Source: an uncultured beta proteobacterium
GTDB taxonomy: Bacteria > Pseudomonadota > Gammaproteobacteria > Burkholderiales > Burkholderiaceae_C
Length of the DNA: 58,099 nucleotides
Reading direction: 5' to 3'
Assembly: GCA_903876735.1 (NCBI GenBank)
Contig: CAIRAW010000013.1
Location: 1 to 58,099 of the forward strand
The first letter of the stretch is position 1, and the number at the start of each line of letters is the position of its first letter. The position numbers were made by a program, and so were the translations under genes. Below are positions 25,126 through 34,207 of this stretch, piece after piece. The notes below the pieces were generated by a model. It did not search any database, was not told where the DNA came from, and saw only the letters and a program-made list of their open reading frames with translations.

Positions 25126-26691
25126 ATGACGACCCGAACCCCCCACCTCAAACCCGCCGACTACCTGAAAAAAATCCTGACCGCCCGCGTCTATGACGTG
25201 GCGGTGGAGTCGCCGCTGGAGCCGGCCAAGGCTCTGAGCCGGCGCCTGCACAACACGGTGCTGCTCAAGCGCGAAGACCAGCAGGCCGTGCACAGTTTCA
25301 AGCTGCGTGGCGCCTACAACAAGATGGCGCACTTGAGCCCCGAGCAGTTGAAGAAAGGCGTGATCTGCGCCTCGGCCGGCAACCACGCACAAGGCGTGGC
25401 GCTGAGCGCGCACAAGCTCGGCTGCCGCGCCGTCATCGTGATGCCGACCACGACACCACAGCTCAAGGTCGACGCCGTGCGCGCGTTCGGCGGCGAGGTG
25501 GTGCTGCACGGCGACAGCTATTCCGATGCCTACAGCCACGCAGCGGTGCTGGAGAAAAAACAGGGCCTGACCTTTGTCCACCCGTTTGACGACCCGGACG
25601 TGATCGCCGGCCAGGGCACGATTGCGATGGAGGTGCTGCGCCAGTTGCAGGGGCTGGGTTCGAACCGGCTCGACGCGGTTTTTGTTGCCATCGGCGGTGG
25701 CGGCCTGATTACCGGTGTGGCCAACTACATCAAGGCGGTGCGCCCCGAGATCAAGGTGATCGGCGTGCAAATGAACGACTCGGACGCCTTCATGCAGTCG
25801 GTCACTGCAAAGAAGCGCGTGACCCTCACCGACGTTGGCCTGTTTTCGGACGGCACGGCGGTCAAGCTGGTGGGCGAGGAGACTTTCCGTAGCGCGCGCA
25901 AGCTGGTGGACGACTACATCACGGTCGATACCGACGCCGTCTGCGCTGCGATCAAGGACGTGTTTGTCGACACCCGCAGCATCGTCGAGCCGGCCGGCGC
26001 GCTGGCCGTGGCGGCCATCAAGCAGTACGTGGCGCGCCACAAGACCAAGGGCGAGACCTACGCCGCCATCCTGTGCGGCGCCAACATGAACTTCGACCGC
26101 CTGCGCTTTGTCGCCGAGCGCGCCGAAGTGGGTGAGGAGCGCGAAGCCCTGTTTGCCATCACGATTCCGGAAGAGCGCGGCAGTTTCCGGCGCCTGTGCG
26201 AGTTGATCGGCAACCTGCCCGGCGGCCCGCGCAACGTGACGGAATTCAACTACCGCATCAGCGACCAGCAACGCGCCCATGTCTTTGTTGGCCTGACCAC
26301 GCACGGCAAGGGCGAGTCCGGCAAGATCGCCGCCAACCTGGCGCGCCACGGCTTTGCTGCGCTGGACCTGACGCACGACGAACTGGCCAAGGAGCACATC
26401 CGCCACATGGTGGGCGGCATCTCCAAACTGGCGCAGGACGAGCGACTGCTACGCTTTGTTTTCCCCGAGCGGCCCGGCGCGCTGCTCAAGTTCCTGAGCC
26501 TGATGCGCCCGGGCTGGAACATCAGCCTGTTCCACTACCGCAACCAGGGCGCCGACTACGGCCGCACCCTGGTCGGGCTGCAGGTGCCACCGGCCGACAA
26601 CGCCGCTTTTGACAAGTTCCTGACCACGCTGGGCTACCCCTATGTCGAAGAAACCAACAATCCGGTCTACCGGATGTTCCTGCAGACATGA
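25126..26691 (+). CDS. ilvA: Threonine ammonia-lyase, biosynthetic
   Basis: This 521-residue PLP enzyme converts threonine to 2-oxobutanoate, the first step towards isoleucine. The PLP lysine is Lys59 in HSFKLRGAYN, the phosphate-binding loop GGGGL is at 190-194, and SAGNHAQGVA is also conserved. Two ACT-like regulatory domains follow (about 340-420 and 430-515), the arrangement of the feedback-inhibited (isoleucine) long form. The stop overlaps the next gene start as ATGA. No attenuator is visible in the 82 bases upstream. Confidence 0.97.
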   Translation: MTTRTPHLKPADYLKKILTARVYDVAVESPLEPAKALSRRLHNTVLLKREDQQAVHSFKLRGAYNKMAHLSPEQLKKGVICASAGNHAQGVALSAHKLGCRAVIVMPTTTPQLKVDAVRAFGGEVVLHGDSYSDAYSHAAVLEKKQGLTFVHPFDDPDVIAGQGTIAMEVLRQLQGLGSNRLDAVFVAIGGGGLITGVANYIKAVRPEIKVIGVQMNDSDAFMQSVTAKKRVTLTDVGLFSDGTAVKLVGEETFRSARKLVDDYITVDTDAVCAAIKDVFVDTRSIVEPAGALAVAAIKQYVARHKTKGETYAAILCGANMNFDRLRFVAERAEVGEEREALFAITIPEERGSFRRLCELIGNLPGGPRNVTEFNYRISDQQRAHVFVGLTTHGKGESGKIAANLARHGFAALDLTHDELAKEHIRHMVGGISKLAQDERLLRFVFPERPGALLKFLSLMRPGWNISLFHYRNQGADYGRTLVGLQVPPADNAAFDKFLTTLGYPYVEETNNPVYRMFLQT

Positions 26692-27593
26692 GCGTCTCAC
26701 TGGACGGCAAGCTGGTCGTGGCGATATCAAGCCGCGCGCTGTTTGACTTCGAACAGGAAAACGAGGTTTTTGAGCAGAGCGATGACCGCGCCTACATGGC
26801 GCTGCAACTGGAGCGGCTCGACACACCGGCCAAGCCGGGCGTGGCGTTTTCTCTGGTGAAAAAGTTGCTGGCCTTCAACCAGGACGCAGCCGCTGGGCGT
26901 GAACCGGTGGAGGTGGTGATCCTCTCGCGCAACGACCCGGTCTCGGGCATGCGCGTGTTCCGCTCGGCGCGGCATTACGGCTTGCCGATCCAGCGCGGCA
27001 GCTTCACGCGCGGCCAGTCGCCCTGGCGCTATCTGAAGCCGCTGCACGCCAACCTGTTCCTGAGCACACACCTGAGCGATGTGCGCGCGGCACTGGACGC
27101 CGGCGTGCCGGCCGCGCAGGTCTATCCGCAGTCGGTCCACGCCAGTGACGCCTACCCGAACGAAGTGCGCATTGCATTCGATGGCGACGCCGTTCTGTTC
27201 AGCGACGAAGCCGAGCGGGTCTACCAGAGCGAGGGGCTGAGCGCCTTTCAGAAGCACGAATCCGAGAAAGCGCACCAACCGCTGCTGGCGGGTCCTTTCA
27301 AGCCGCTGCTGGCAGCGCTGCAACGCTTGCAGACCGAGGGCACGCCCAGCATGCGCATCCGCACCGCACTGGTGACGGCGCGCAGCGCACCGGCGCACGA
27401 GCGCGCGATTCGCACGCTGATGGACTGGAACATCGAGGTCGACGAAGCCATGTTCCTGGGCGGGCTGGCCAAGGGCGAGTTTCTGCGAGAGTTCGAGCCC
27501 GATTTTTTCTTCGACGACCAGACCGGCCACGTCGATTCGGCCTCGCGCCATGTGCCCTCCGGTCATGTGGCCAGCGGCATCTCCAACGATTGA
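26688..27593 (+). CDS. 5'-nucleotidase (cytosolic NT5C1-like family)
   Basis: This 301-residue protein matches the PF06189-type 5'-nucleotidases: SRALFDFEQEN near the N-terminus, the HAD-like motif AFDGDAVLFSDE, TARSAPAHERAIRTL, and a final FFDDQTGHVDSA. It should dephosphorylate nucleoside monophosphates in the cytosol. The start overlaps the ilvA stop by four bases, and radA begins seven bases after its end, so ilvA, this gene and radA may be co-transcribed. Confidence 0.88.
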   Translation: MSVSLDGKLVVAISSRALFDFEQENEVFEQSDDRAYMALQLERLDTPAKPGVAFSLVKKLLAFNQDAAAGREPVEVVILSRNDPVSGMRVFRSARHYGLPIQRGSFTRGQSPWRYLKPLHANLFLSTHLSDVRAALDAGVPAAQVYPQSVHASDAYPNEVRIAFDGDAVLFSDEAERVYQSEGLSAFQKHESEKAHQPLLAGPFKPLLAALQRLQTEGTPSMRIRTALVTARSAPAHERAIRTLMDWNIEVDEAMFLGGLAKGEFLREFEPDFFFDDQTGHVDSASRHVPSGHVASGISND

Positions 27594-27600
27594 GCTGACC

Positions 27601-28968
27601 ATGGCCAAGGAAAAAACCGTTTACGTCTGCTCCGATTGCGGCGGCACCAGCCCGAAATGGCTCGGCAAATGCCCGGCCTGCAACGCCTGGAACACGCTGA
27701 TCGAGTCGCTGCCCGAGAGCACGGCACCCACCAAAAACCGCTTCGCCTCGCTGGCCAAGACAGCGGTCGTCGCCACCCTGGGCGACATCGACGCGGTGGA
27801 CATGGCGCGCACGCCGACCGGTCACGAAGAACTTGACCGCGTACTCGGGGGTGGCATGGTCGAGGGCGGCGTGGTGCTGATCGGCGGTGACCCTGGCATC
27901 GGCAAGTCCACCCTGCTGCTGCAGGCGCTCGACTCGCTGCAGCGCAGCGGCCAGAACACCTTGTACGTAACCGGTGAAGAAAGCGGCGCCCAGGTTGCGC
28001 TGCGCTCGCGTCGCCTGGGTCTGCTCAACAGCCAGGTCAAGGTGCTGGCCGAAATCCAGCTGGAAAAAATCCTCGCCACACTGGACGCCATGCAGCCCGA
28101 CATCGCGGTGATCGACTCGATCCAGACCGTCTACTCGGACCAGTTGACCTCGGCACCGGGCTCAGTGGCGCAGGTACGCGAATGCGCGGCGCACCTGACA
28201 CGCGCCGCCAAGGCCAGCGGTGTGGCGATCGTGCTGGTGGGCCACGTCACCAAAGAGGGCGCACTGGCCGGCCCGCGCGTACTCGAACACATGGTGGACA
28301 CGGTGCTGTATTTCGAGGGCGACACGCACAGCAGCTTCCGCCTGGTGCGCGCCATCAAGAACCGCTTCGGCGCGGTCAATGAGATTGGCGTTTTTGCCAT
28401 GACGGAAAAAGGCCTCAAGGGCGTCTCGAATCCGAGCGCAATTTTTCTGAGCCAGCACGCCGAGCCGGTGCCGGGCAGTTGCGTCATGGTCACGCTGGAG
28501 GGCACGCGCCCGATGCTGGTCGAGATTCAGGCGCTGGTCGACAGCGGCGGCCCCTCACCCCGGCGCCTGAGCGTGGGGCTGGACCGCGATCGCCTGGCCA
28601 TGCTGCTGGCGGTGCTGCACCGCCACGCCGGTGTGGCCTGCATGGACCAGGATGTGTTCGTCAACGCCGTCGGCGGCGTGCGCATCAGCGAGCCGGCGGC
28701 CGATCTGGCGGTGCTGCTGGCCATTACCTCCAGCCTGCGCGGCAAGCCGCTACCCAAAGGTTTTTTTGCTTTTGGCGAAGTGGGTCTGGCGGGCGAAGTG
28801 CGCCCAGCGCCTCGCGGGCAGGAACGATTGAAAGAAGCCGCCAAGCTGGGTTTCAGCGTGGCCCTGGTGCCCAAGGCCAATGCGCCGAAAAAACCGATCG
28901 AAGGCCTGACGATCCACGCTGTGGAGCGCGTCGAGCAGGCGATGGAAGTGGTGCGCGGGCTGGGCTGA
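27601..28968 (+). CDS. radA: DNA repair protein RadA (Sms)
   Basis: This 455-residue DnaB-type hexameric helicase helps branch migration in recombination. It has an N-terminal C4 zinc finger (Cys10, 13, 24, 27), a RecA-like ATPase with Walker A GGDPGIGKS at 95-103, the RadA-specific KNRFG motif at 253-257, and a C-terminal Lon-protease-like domain (LPKGFFAFGEVGLAGEVRP). The start is ATG 27601, seven bases after the nucleotidase stop. Full family length. Confidence 0.97.
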   Translation: MAKEKTVYVCSDCGGTSPKWLGKCPACNAWNTLIESLPESTAPTKNRFASLAKTAVVATLGDIDAVDMARTPTGHEELDRVLGGGMVEGGVVLIGGDPGIGKSTLLLQALDSLQRSGQNTLYVTGEESGAQVALRSRRLGLLNSQVKVLAEIQLEKILATLDAMQPDIAVIDSIQTVYSDQLTSAPGSVAQVRECAAHLTRAAKASGVAIVLVGHVTKEGALAGPRVLEHMVDTVLYFEGDTHSSFRLVRAIKNRFGAVNEIGVFAMTEKGLKGVSNPSAIFLSQHAEPVPGSCVMVTLEGTRPMLVEIQALVDSGGPSPRRLSVGLDRDRLAMLLAVLHRHAGVACMDQDVFVNAVGGVRISEPAADLAVLLAITSSLRGKPLPKGFFAFGEVGLAGEVRPAPRGQERLKEAAKLGFSVALVPKANAPKKPIEGLTIHAVERVEQAMEVVRGLG

Positions 28969-28975
28969 ACTTGCG

Positions 28976-28995
28976 CCAAGCGCTCAGGCGCTTGC
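28976..28995. terminator. Hairpin between convergent radA and glycine-zipper gene
   Basis: CAAGCGC (28977-28983), loop TCAG, GCGCTTG (28988-28994) form a perfect 7-bp stem. No T-run follows on either strand, so termination is only probable. Confidence 0.4.
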
Positions 28996-28999
28996 GGGC

Positions 29000-29623
29000 T
29001 CAGTAGCGCACGACACTTTTGTCGGCATTCTTCACCCGATCCCCGGCGCGCAGGCCCGGGTTTTCGTCGAATTCGAAGCTGCGGGTCTGCCCGTCTTCAT
29101 AGCGCACCGTGACCTTCCAGACCTTGTGCGTGTTCATGTTCTCCTGCACCTTCTTGCCAGCGTAGGCGCCACCTGCAGCGCCGGCGATGGTGGCAAGGCT
29201 CTTGCCCGTCCCGCCACCGACCTGATTGCCCAGCAGGGCACCCGCGACCCCACCCGCAATCAGCCCGACCGGACTGCTTTCACCTTTCTTTTCGATCACG
29301 TTGACGGCACTCACCTTGCCGCAATCAGCGCAGACCGCCTTGGATTCCGACGCACTGCTGGCGGGTGAAGCTGCCGCTAGTTGCGCCTTGGCGCTGGCCA
29401 TCACTTTGTCGTACTCGGATTTGGCGTCCCGCCGGCACTGTAGCCGTGCTGGCGAAGAAGTTTCATCGTTGCACAGTTTTTTGTCTGCCTCGTAGCGCGC
29501 CAGCGCCGCCTTGCTGTCGGCTGCGTACTGGGCCTTTGGCGTTGCTGGCGTCTGGCCCGAGGCCGTCAAGGCCAGACCCGCGAGCAAAAGACCGGCGACC
29601 CGTATCGGGAAATTTGTTTTCAT
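29000..29623 (-). CDS. Glycine-zipper outer-membrane/periplasmic protein (17 kDa antigen-like)
   Basis: This 207-residue protein has a signal-like N-terminus (about 1-23). A Lys/Ala-rich charged region follows, then a CADCGKV motif and a glycine-zipper segment with repeated GxxxG spacing (LIAGGVAGALLGNQVGGGTG). The end is a beta-rich domain, VWKVTVRYEDGQTRSFEF, as seen in Rickettsia 17-kDa-antigen/SlyB-like proteins. AGGAG lies six bases before ATG. It is probably membrane-associated in the envelope; no enzyme motif is visible. Confidence 0.8.
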   Translation of the reverse strand: MKTNFPIRVAGLLLAGLALTASGQTPATPKAQYAADSKAALARYEADKKLCNDETSSPARLQCRRDAKSEYDKVMASAKAQLAAASPASSASESKAVCADCGKVSAVNVIEKKGESSPVGLIAGGVAGALLGNQVGGGTGKSLATIAGAAGGAYAGKKVQENMNTHKVWKVTVRYEDGQTRSFEFDENPGLRAGDRVKNADKSVVRY

Positions 29624-29756
29624 GATCTGCTCCTGATGCGAAAGGTGGATGCTTCAGGCTTGAATCCTGACCCTGCAGTGCAAAGGATAGCGTGAATGGC
29701 GCTACCAGCCAAGCGCACAAGACCCGGCAACTTGACAAGCCGCAAGGGAGGCGCAT

Positions 29757-29773
29757 GTTAAGGAACGCTTAAT
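29757..29773 (+). promoter_or_regulatory. Candidate OmpR-type response-regulator box (GTTAAG-N5-CTTAAT)
   Basis: Two TTAA-core half sites lie 11 bp apart in direct repeat, the spacing and sequence of PmrA/QseB-class boxes (YTTAAK-N5-YTTAAK as I know it). The box is 36 bases upstream of the cytochrome ATG and sits at promoter distance. The downstream QseB-like regulator is the obvious candidate to bind it. Confidence 0.55.
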
Positions 29774-29808
29774 TTATGGCGCCTACCATGGCTGCACCTG
29801 GAGAATTC

Positions 29809-30291
29809 ATGCCCCGTATTTCAATCCTCAAGCATTTGGCGTCCGCAGTTGCGCTCTGCGCAAGCCTGGTCGCTGGCGCCCATGCCGAATCCAAAGGGAA
29901 CAGCGTCCCGCATTTGTCCAAATACCAGCAGGAATGCGCTGCCTGCCATCTGGCCTTCCCACCCGGCATGCTGCCAGTCGCATCGTGGCAACGCATCATG
30001 GGCTCGCTCAGCCAGCACTACGGCGCCGATGCCTCGCTCAATGATGCGACGACCCGAGACATAGCGGCCTGGCTCAAGACCCATGCCGGCACTTACAAAC
30101 GGGTGAGCGAAGCGCCACCACAGGACCGCATCACCCAATCCGCCTGGTTCCTGCAGAAACACCGCCCGGGTGAAGTACCGGCAGACGCCTGGAAGCGTGC
30201 AACCGTCGGCAGCCCGGCCAACTGCGGTGCTTGTCACCGTAACGCCGCGCAGGGCGGCTTCAGCGAGCGCGAAATCAGTATTCCGAAGTAG
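29809..30291 (+). CDS. Diheme c-type cytochrome (DHC family)
   Basis: This 160-residue periplasmic protein has a signal peptide (about 1-26, ending AHA). It carries two heme-attachment motifs, CAACH at residues 43-47 and CGACH at 139-143, the arrangement of the small dihaem cytochrome c family. ATG 29809 has GGAG six bases upstream; two earlier in-frame ATGs lack this. Relatives often partner cytochrome b561-type membrane proteins, but none is adjacent here. The QseBC-like genes follow, and a matching regulator box lies in the promoter. Confidence 0.88.
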   Translation: MPRISILKHLASAVALCASLVAGAHAESKGNSVPHLSKYQQECAACHLAFPPGMLPVASWQRIMGSLSQHYGADASLNDATTRDIAAWLKTHAGTYKRVSEAPPQDRITQSAWFLQKHRPGEVPADAWKRATVGSPANCGACHRNAAQGGFSEREISIPK

Positions 30292-30436
30292 CAATCCATG
30301 ACGCCCAAGGCTTGCACAAGCCAGGCCAGCGCCATACCATGCAAGATCAAATCACAACACACTGCCGACTGATGTCACAGAGTCCAGAATAAGGCCGGAC
30401 GTCATCGACACTCATAAACACTAAGGGAGTTTATTG

Positions 30437-31108
30437 ATGCGTATCTTATTGGCTGAAGACGATCTGCTGCTGGGCGACGGACTGCGCGCTGGCCTGCGCC
30501 AACTTGGCTTTCAGGTGGACTGGGTGCGTGACGGGGTCGCCGCAGAACGCGAACTGGCAGCCGGCGACTACACGGCTGCGGTGCTGGACCTGGGCTTGCC
30601 GTTCAAGGACGGAATCGACGTGCTGCGCTCCCTGCGCAGCCGCAAAATCACAACGCCGGTGCTGGTGCTGACAGCGCGCGACGCGGTGCCAGACCGCATC
30701 CGCGGTCTGGACATGGGGGCCGATGACTACGTGGTCAAACCGGTGGACCTGCATGAGCTGGGCGCACGTCTGCGCTCGCTGGTGCGGCGTTCCATCGGCC
30801 AGATGCAGGACATCCTGCGCAGCGGCCCGGTGATTCTCGACCCGCTGGCACGCCAGGTCAGTATGGATGGCGAGACCGTGCAGCTGTCCACACGCGAGTT
30901 CGACCTGCTCCATGCCCTGATGCGCAACGCCGGACGCGTCATGTCGCGCGAACAGCTCGAACAGCAGCTATACAGCTGGGGCTATGAGGTTGAAAGCAAT
31001 GCGATCGAGGTCCACATCCACCATCTACGCCGCAAGTTGCGGGCCGATGTAATCCAGACCGTACGCGGCGTTGGCTACACCCTGATGCGAAGTCCCGAAT
31101 TGGCATGA
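30437..31108 (+). CDS. OmpR-family response regulator (QseB/PmrA-like)
   Basis: This 223-residue DNA-binding regulator has a receiver domain with phospho-acceptor Asp51 (AAVLDLGLP), the acidic pair in LLAEDD, and Lys in VVKPVD. A winged-helix effector domain follows, ending VHIHHLRRKL and TVRGVGYTL. GGGAG lies nine bases upstream of ATG 30437. The stop overlaps the kinase start as ATGA, so the two form one operon. The sequence is closest to QseB/PmrA-type regulators by eye. Confidence 0.93.
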   Translation: MRILLAEDDLLLGDGLRAGLRQLGFQVDWVRDGVAAERELAAGDYTAAVLDLGLPFKDGIDVLRSLRSRKITTPVLVLTARDAVPDRIRGLDMGADDYVVKPVDLHELGARLRSLVRRSIGQMQDILRSGPVILDPLARQVSMDGETVQLSTREFDLLHALMRNAGRVMSREQLEQQLYSWGYEVESNAIEVHIHHLRRKLRADVIQTVRGVGYTLMRSPELA

Positions 31109-32457
31109 CGCTTGTAAGACTCAAGTCACTGCAGGCGCGCCTGCTGGCCATGATGATGGCCTTGCTGACCGTGGTCTGGCTCGGCGCCGCCCTCATGACC
31201 TGGGTTGACGCGCGCCATGAACTCGATGAGCTGCTAGACGGCCACCTGGCACAGGCGGCAGCCTTGCTGGTGGTGCAGCAGGTCAGAGTTGATGACGACT
31301 CGGACGTCGAGGACGCCCCTTCGCTGCATAAATACGCGCCCCGCGTAACCTTCCAGGTGTTCCAGAAAGGTCAGTTGATGACACGCTCGGCCAACGCCCA
31401 GGTCGAGCCGCTATCCGCCTTCAAGCGGGGGTTTTCGACTGTCATCCTCAAGGACGGCGCAGAGTGGCGGGTCTTTGGCACGCACGACGCCGAAAACGAT
31501 ATCCAGGTGTTTGTCGGTGAGCAGACCGAAGCACGCAGCGATATTGTCTGGGTCGTACTGCGCAACATGCTGGTGCCGCTGGTACTGGCCCTGCCCTTGC
31601 TGGCGCTGCTGCCGTGGTGGGCCGTGCGCCAAGGTCTGGCGCCCCTGCGCCAACTCAGCCGACAACTGGGCCAGCGCAAGCCGCAGGATCTGGAACCCGT
31701 GGCACTGGACGACATGCCGGTGGAAATGAAGCCCCTGGTCGATGCCCTCAACGCCTTGCTTGAGCGCATCGCCCGAATGCTGGCCTTCGAGCGCCGTTTC
31801 ACGGCCGACGCGGCGCACGAACTGCGCACGCCGATCGCCGCCATCCGCGCCCAAGCCCAGGTCGCGATGGGGTCTGGAGCCGATACAGCGCAGCGCCAGC
31901 ATGCCCTGCAAGCCACCTTGAACGGCTGTGATCGGGCAACCCGGCTAGTCGAACAACTGTTGATGCTGGCACGTCTGGAGGCGGCGCCGTTAACACCGGC
32001 CAGCCCGGTCGATCTGCGCGCACTGGTACGACGCATTGCAGCCGACCTGGCGCCTCAGGCGCTCAACCGCCGGCAAGACCTGGAACTCGAAGCGCCGGCC
32101 CCCTGTGCGGTGGCTTGCGATGAAGTTCTGATGAGCGTGCTGGTGCGCAATCTGATCGACAACGCCCTGCGCTACAGCCCGGATGGCGCACGGGTCTGCG
32201 TCAGCGTCGGCAGCGAAGCCGGGCAAGCCGTCCTGCAGGTGGACGACAGCGGCCCGGGCATGTCGAAGCCGGAGATGGCGCGCCTGGGCGAGCGCTTCTT
32301 CCGGGTGCTGGGCCACGCGCAGCCAGGCAGTGGTCTGGGCTGGTCGATTATCAGAAGAATTGCGGACGTCATCGGCGCCAAGGTGCAGGTCAACCGCTCG
32401 CCCCTGCTGGGCGGCTTGTCGGTCAGCGTGCGCTGGCCCGCTGCCAAAGCCGCCTGA
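31105..32457 (+). CDS. Sensor histidine kinase (QseC-like)
   Basis: This 450-residue inner-membrane kinase has transmembrane helices at about 14-34 and 150-170 with a periplasmic sensor between. HisKA carries the phospho-His238 in ADAAHELRTP, and the HATPase domain has NLIDNALRYSPDG, DDSGPGM and GSGLGWSI boxes. It partners the overlapping QseB-like regulator. E. coli QseC senses catecholamines or autoinducer-3; whether this one does is unknown. The periplasmic segment is acidic (DDDSDVED), which can suggest cation sensing as in PmrB/PhoQ, but that is inference. Confidence 0.92.
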   Translation: MTLVRLKSLQARLLAMMMALLTVVWLGAALMTWVDARHELDELLDGHLAQAAALLVVQQVRVDDDSDVEDAPSLHKYAPRVTFQVFQKGQLMTRSANAQVEPLSAFKRGFSTVILKDGAEWRVFGTHDAENDIQVFVGEQTEARSDIVWVVLRNMLVPLVLALPLLALLPWWAVRQGLAPLRQLSRQLGQRKPQDLEPVALDDMPVEMKPLVDALNALLERIARMLAFERRFTADAAHELRTPIAAIRAQAQVAMGSGADTAQRQHALQATLNGCDRATRLVEQLLMLARLEAAPLTPASPVDLRALVRRIAADLAPQALNRRQDLELEAPAPCAVACDEVLMSVLVRNLIDNALRYSPDGARVCVSVGSEAGQAVLQVDDSGPGMSKPEMARLGERFFRVLGHAQPGSGLGWSIIRRIADVIGAKVQVNRSPLLGGLSVSVRWPAAKAA

Positions 32458-32510
32458 GAGGCAAGACCGCCGGCCAGCTTGCTCGAGACCAGCTGAGTCA
32501 AAATAGAACC

Positions 32511-32945
32511 ATGCAATTTCAAAAAATCATGGTTTCGCTGGCGATCGCCGTCCTGCTCGTGGCCGCGCACCGCTTCTACGGCTGGGGCGGCGTTGCGGTC
32601 GCCGCAGGTGCTCTGGTCATGTGGATGCTGCTGCATTTCACGCGCATGATGCAGATTCTCAAGCGCGCCGCCAATCGCCCGATCGGCTTTGTTGACAGCG
32701 CCGTCATGCTCAACGCCAAGTTACGCCCGGGCGTGACGCTGATGCACGTCGTGGCCATGACGCGCGCACTGGGCGAACTCAGGAGCGCCAAGGACACCCA
32801 GCCCGAATGGTTCCGCTGGACCGACGCCAGCCAGTCGCATGTGAGCTGCGAATTTCAGCAAGGGAAATTGAAAAAGTGGGAGCTGGTGCGCCCGCCTCAG
32901 GACGACGCGGCAGGCACCGCATCCGGGGTCGGCCAAGACTCGTAA
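32511..32945 (+). CDS. Conserved hypothetical membrane protein
   Basis: This 144-residue protein has two adjacent N-terminal hydrophobic segments (about 5-45). A soluble, basic region follows with LNAKLRPGVTLMHVVAMT and a Trp-rich stretch EWFRWTDASQSHVSCEF. I recognise no named domain. No Shine-Dalgarno is visible; AAAATA/CAAAAT sits six bases before the ATG, so the mRNA may be leaderless. It lies between the QseC-like kinase and ilvE on the same strand. Confidence 0.75.
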   Translation: MQFQKIMVSLAIAVLLVAAHRFYGWGGVAVAAGALVMWMLLHFTRMMQILKRAANRPIGFVDSAVMLNAKLRPGVTLMHVVAMTRALGELRSAKDTQPEWFRWTDASQSHVSCEFQQGKLKKWELVRPPQDDAAGTASGVGQDS

Positions 32946-33023
32946 AATCAGCGTTTTACCGGACGAGCCGCCGCCACATGAACCGAGCCTGCGCCGTCTT
33001 CACCATTTACAAAAGGAAACACC

Positions 33024-33962
33024 ATGAGCGCCCAACCCCCCTCGATGTCTGACCGCGACGGCAAGATCTGGATGGACGGCCAGATGGTGGAGTGGCGCGA
33101 CGCCAAGATCCACGTCCTGACCCACACGCTGCACTACGGCTGCGGCGCCTTCGAGGGCGTGCGCGCTTACAACACTGTCAACGGCACGGCCATTTTCCGG
33201 CTTGAAGAGCACACCGATCGCCTGTTCAACAGCGCCAAGATCCTGCGCATGCAGATCCCGTTCACCAAGGAACAGGTGATGGAGGCGCAAAAAGCGGTGG
33301 TGCGCGACAACAAGCTCGAATCCTGCTACCTGCGCCCGCTGACCTGGATTGGCGACAAAAAGCTCGGCGTCTCGCCCAAGGGCAACACCATTCACCTGAT
33401 GGTTGCCGCCTGGCCCTGGGGCGCCTACCTCGGCGAAGAAGGCATGAAGCGCGGCATCCGGGTCAAGATTTCGAGCTACACGCGCCACCATGTCAACATC
33501 ACCATGACGCAGGCCAAGGCCGTGAGCAATTACACGAATTCAATCCTGGCCAACATGGAAGTCACCGACGAAGGTTACGACGAAGCCATGCTGCTCGACG
33601 CCAACGGCTTTGTCAGTGAAGGGGCGGGCGAGAATGTGTTCGTCGTCAAGGACGGCGTGGTCTACACGCCCGACCTGTCAGCCGGCGCCCTCAACGGCAT
33701 CACGCGCAACACCGTGTTGCACATCTGCAAGGACCTAGGCCTGGATCTCATTCAGAAACGTATCACGCGCGACGAGGTCTACATCAGCGACGAGGCCTTC
33801 TTCACCGGCACGGCAGCCGAGGTGACACCGATTCGCGAGCTCGACCGCATCGAGCTCGGCAGCGGTTCACGCGGCCCGATCACGGAAAAAATCCAGAGCG
33901 CGTTCTTTGACATCGTCAACGGCCGCAACCCGAAGTATGCGCACTGGCTGACCAAGGTCTGA
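33024..33962 (+). CDS. ilvE: Branched-chain amino-acid aminotransferase
   Basis: This 312-residue PLP class-IV aminotransferase makes leucine, isoleucine and valine from their keto acids. The PLP lysine is Lys165 in TQAKAVSNYTNS; YGCGAFEGVRAY, SEGAGENVFVV and GITRNTVL are class-IV signatures. AAGGAAA lies just before ATG 33024. The zf-CHCC gene follows on the same strand. An inverted repeat GTAAAA-TCAGCG-TTTTAC (32942-32959) precedes it and may hold a -10 element. Confidence 0.97.
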   Translation: MSAQPPSMSDRDGKIWMDGQMVEWRDAKIHVLTHTLHYGCGAFEGVRAYNTVNGTAIFRLEEHTDRLFNSAKILRMQIPFTKEQVMEAQKAVVRDNKLESCYLRPLTWIGDKKLGVSPKGNTIHLMVAAWPWGAYLGEEGMKRGIRVKISSYTRHHVNITMTQAKAVSNYTNSILANMEVTDEGYDEAMLLDANGFVSEGAGENVFVVKDGVVYTPDLSAGALNGITRNTVLHICKDLGLDLIQKRITRDEVYISDEAFFTGTAAEVTPIRELDRIELGSGSRGPITEKIQSAFFDIVNGRNPKYAHWLTKV

Positions 33963-33997
33963 GACCGCGGGCAAAGCGAAACATCCATAGGAACATC

Positions 33998-34201
33998 ATG
34001 AGTAACGCGATCATTGAACTACTGGCGACCGAACTGAACCACCAGGGCGGCGTCTACTGTCCCAACCCGAAGGCGGACATGAAGCTCTGGAACAGCCACC
34101 CCAAGGTCTACCTTGACGTCGGCCGCAGCGGCGAAGCCAAGTGCCCCTATTGCGGCACCATTTACAAGCTCAAGGACGGCGAGCACTTCGCCGGGCACTG
34201 A
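33998..34201 (+). CDS. Zinc-finger protein, zf-CHCC family (NDUFS6-like)
   Basis: This 67-residue protein shows the Cys...His...CPYC pattern of the zf-CHCC domain: GGVYCPNPKADMKLWNSHPKVYLD, then KCPYCGTIYKL. In mitochondria the same domain is the complex-I accessory subunit NDUFS6. In Burkholderiales this small gene commonly follows ilvE. AGGAA lies six bases upstream. A heptosyltransferase gene follows within seven bases. Confidence 0.88.
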   Translation: MSNAIIELLATELNHQGGVYCPNPKADMKLWNSHPKVYLDVGRSGEAKCPYCGTIYKLKDGEHFAGH

Positions 34202-34207
34202 AACCCT

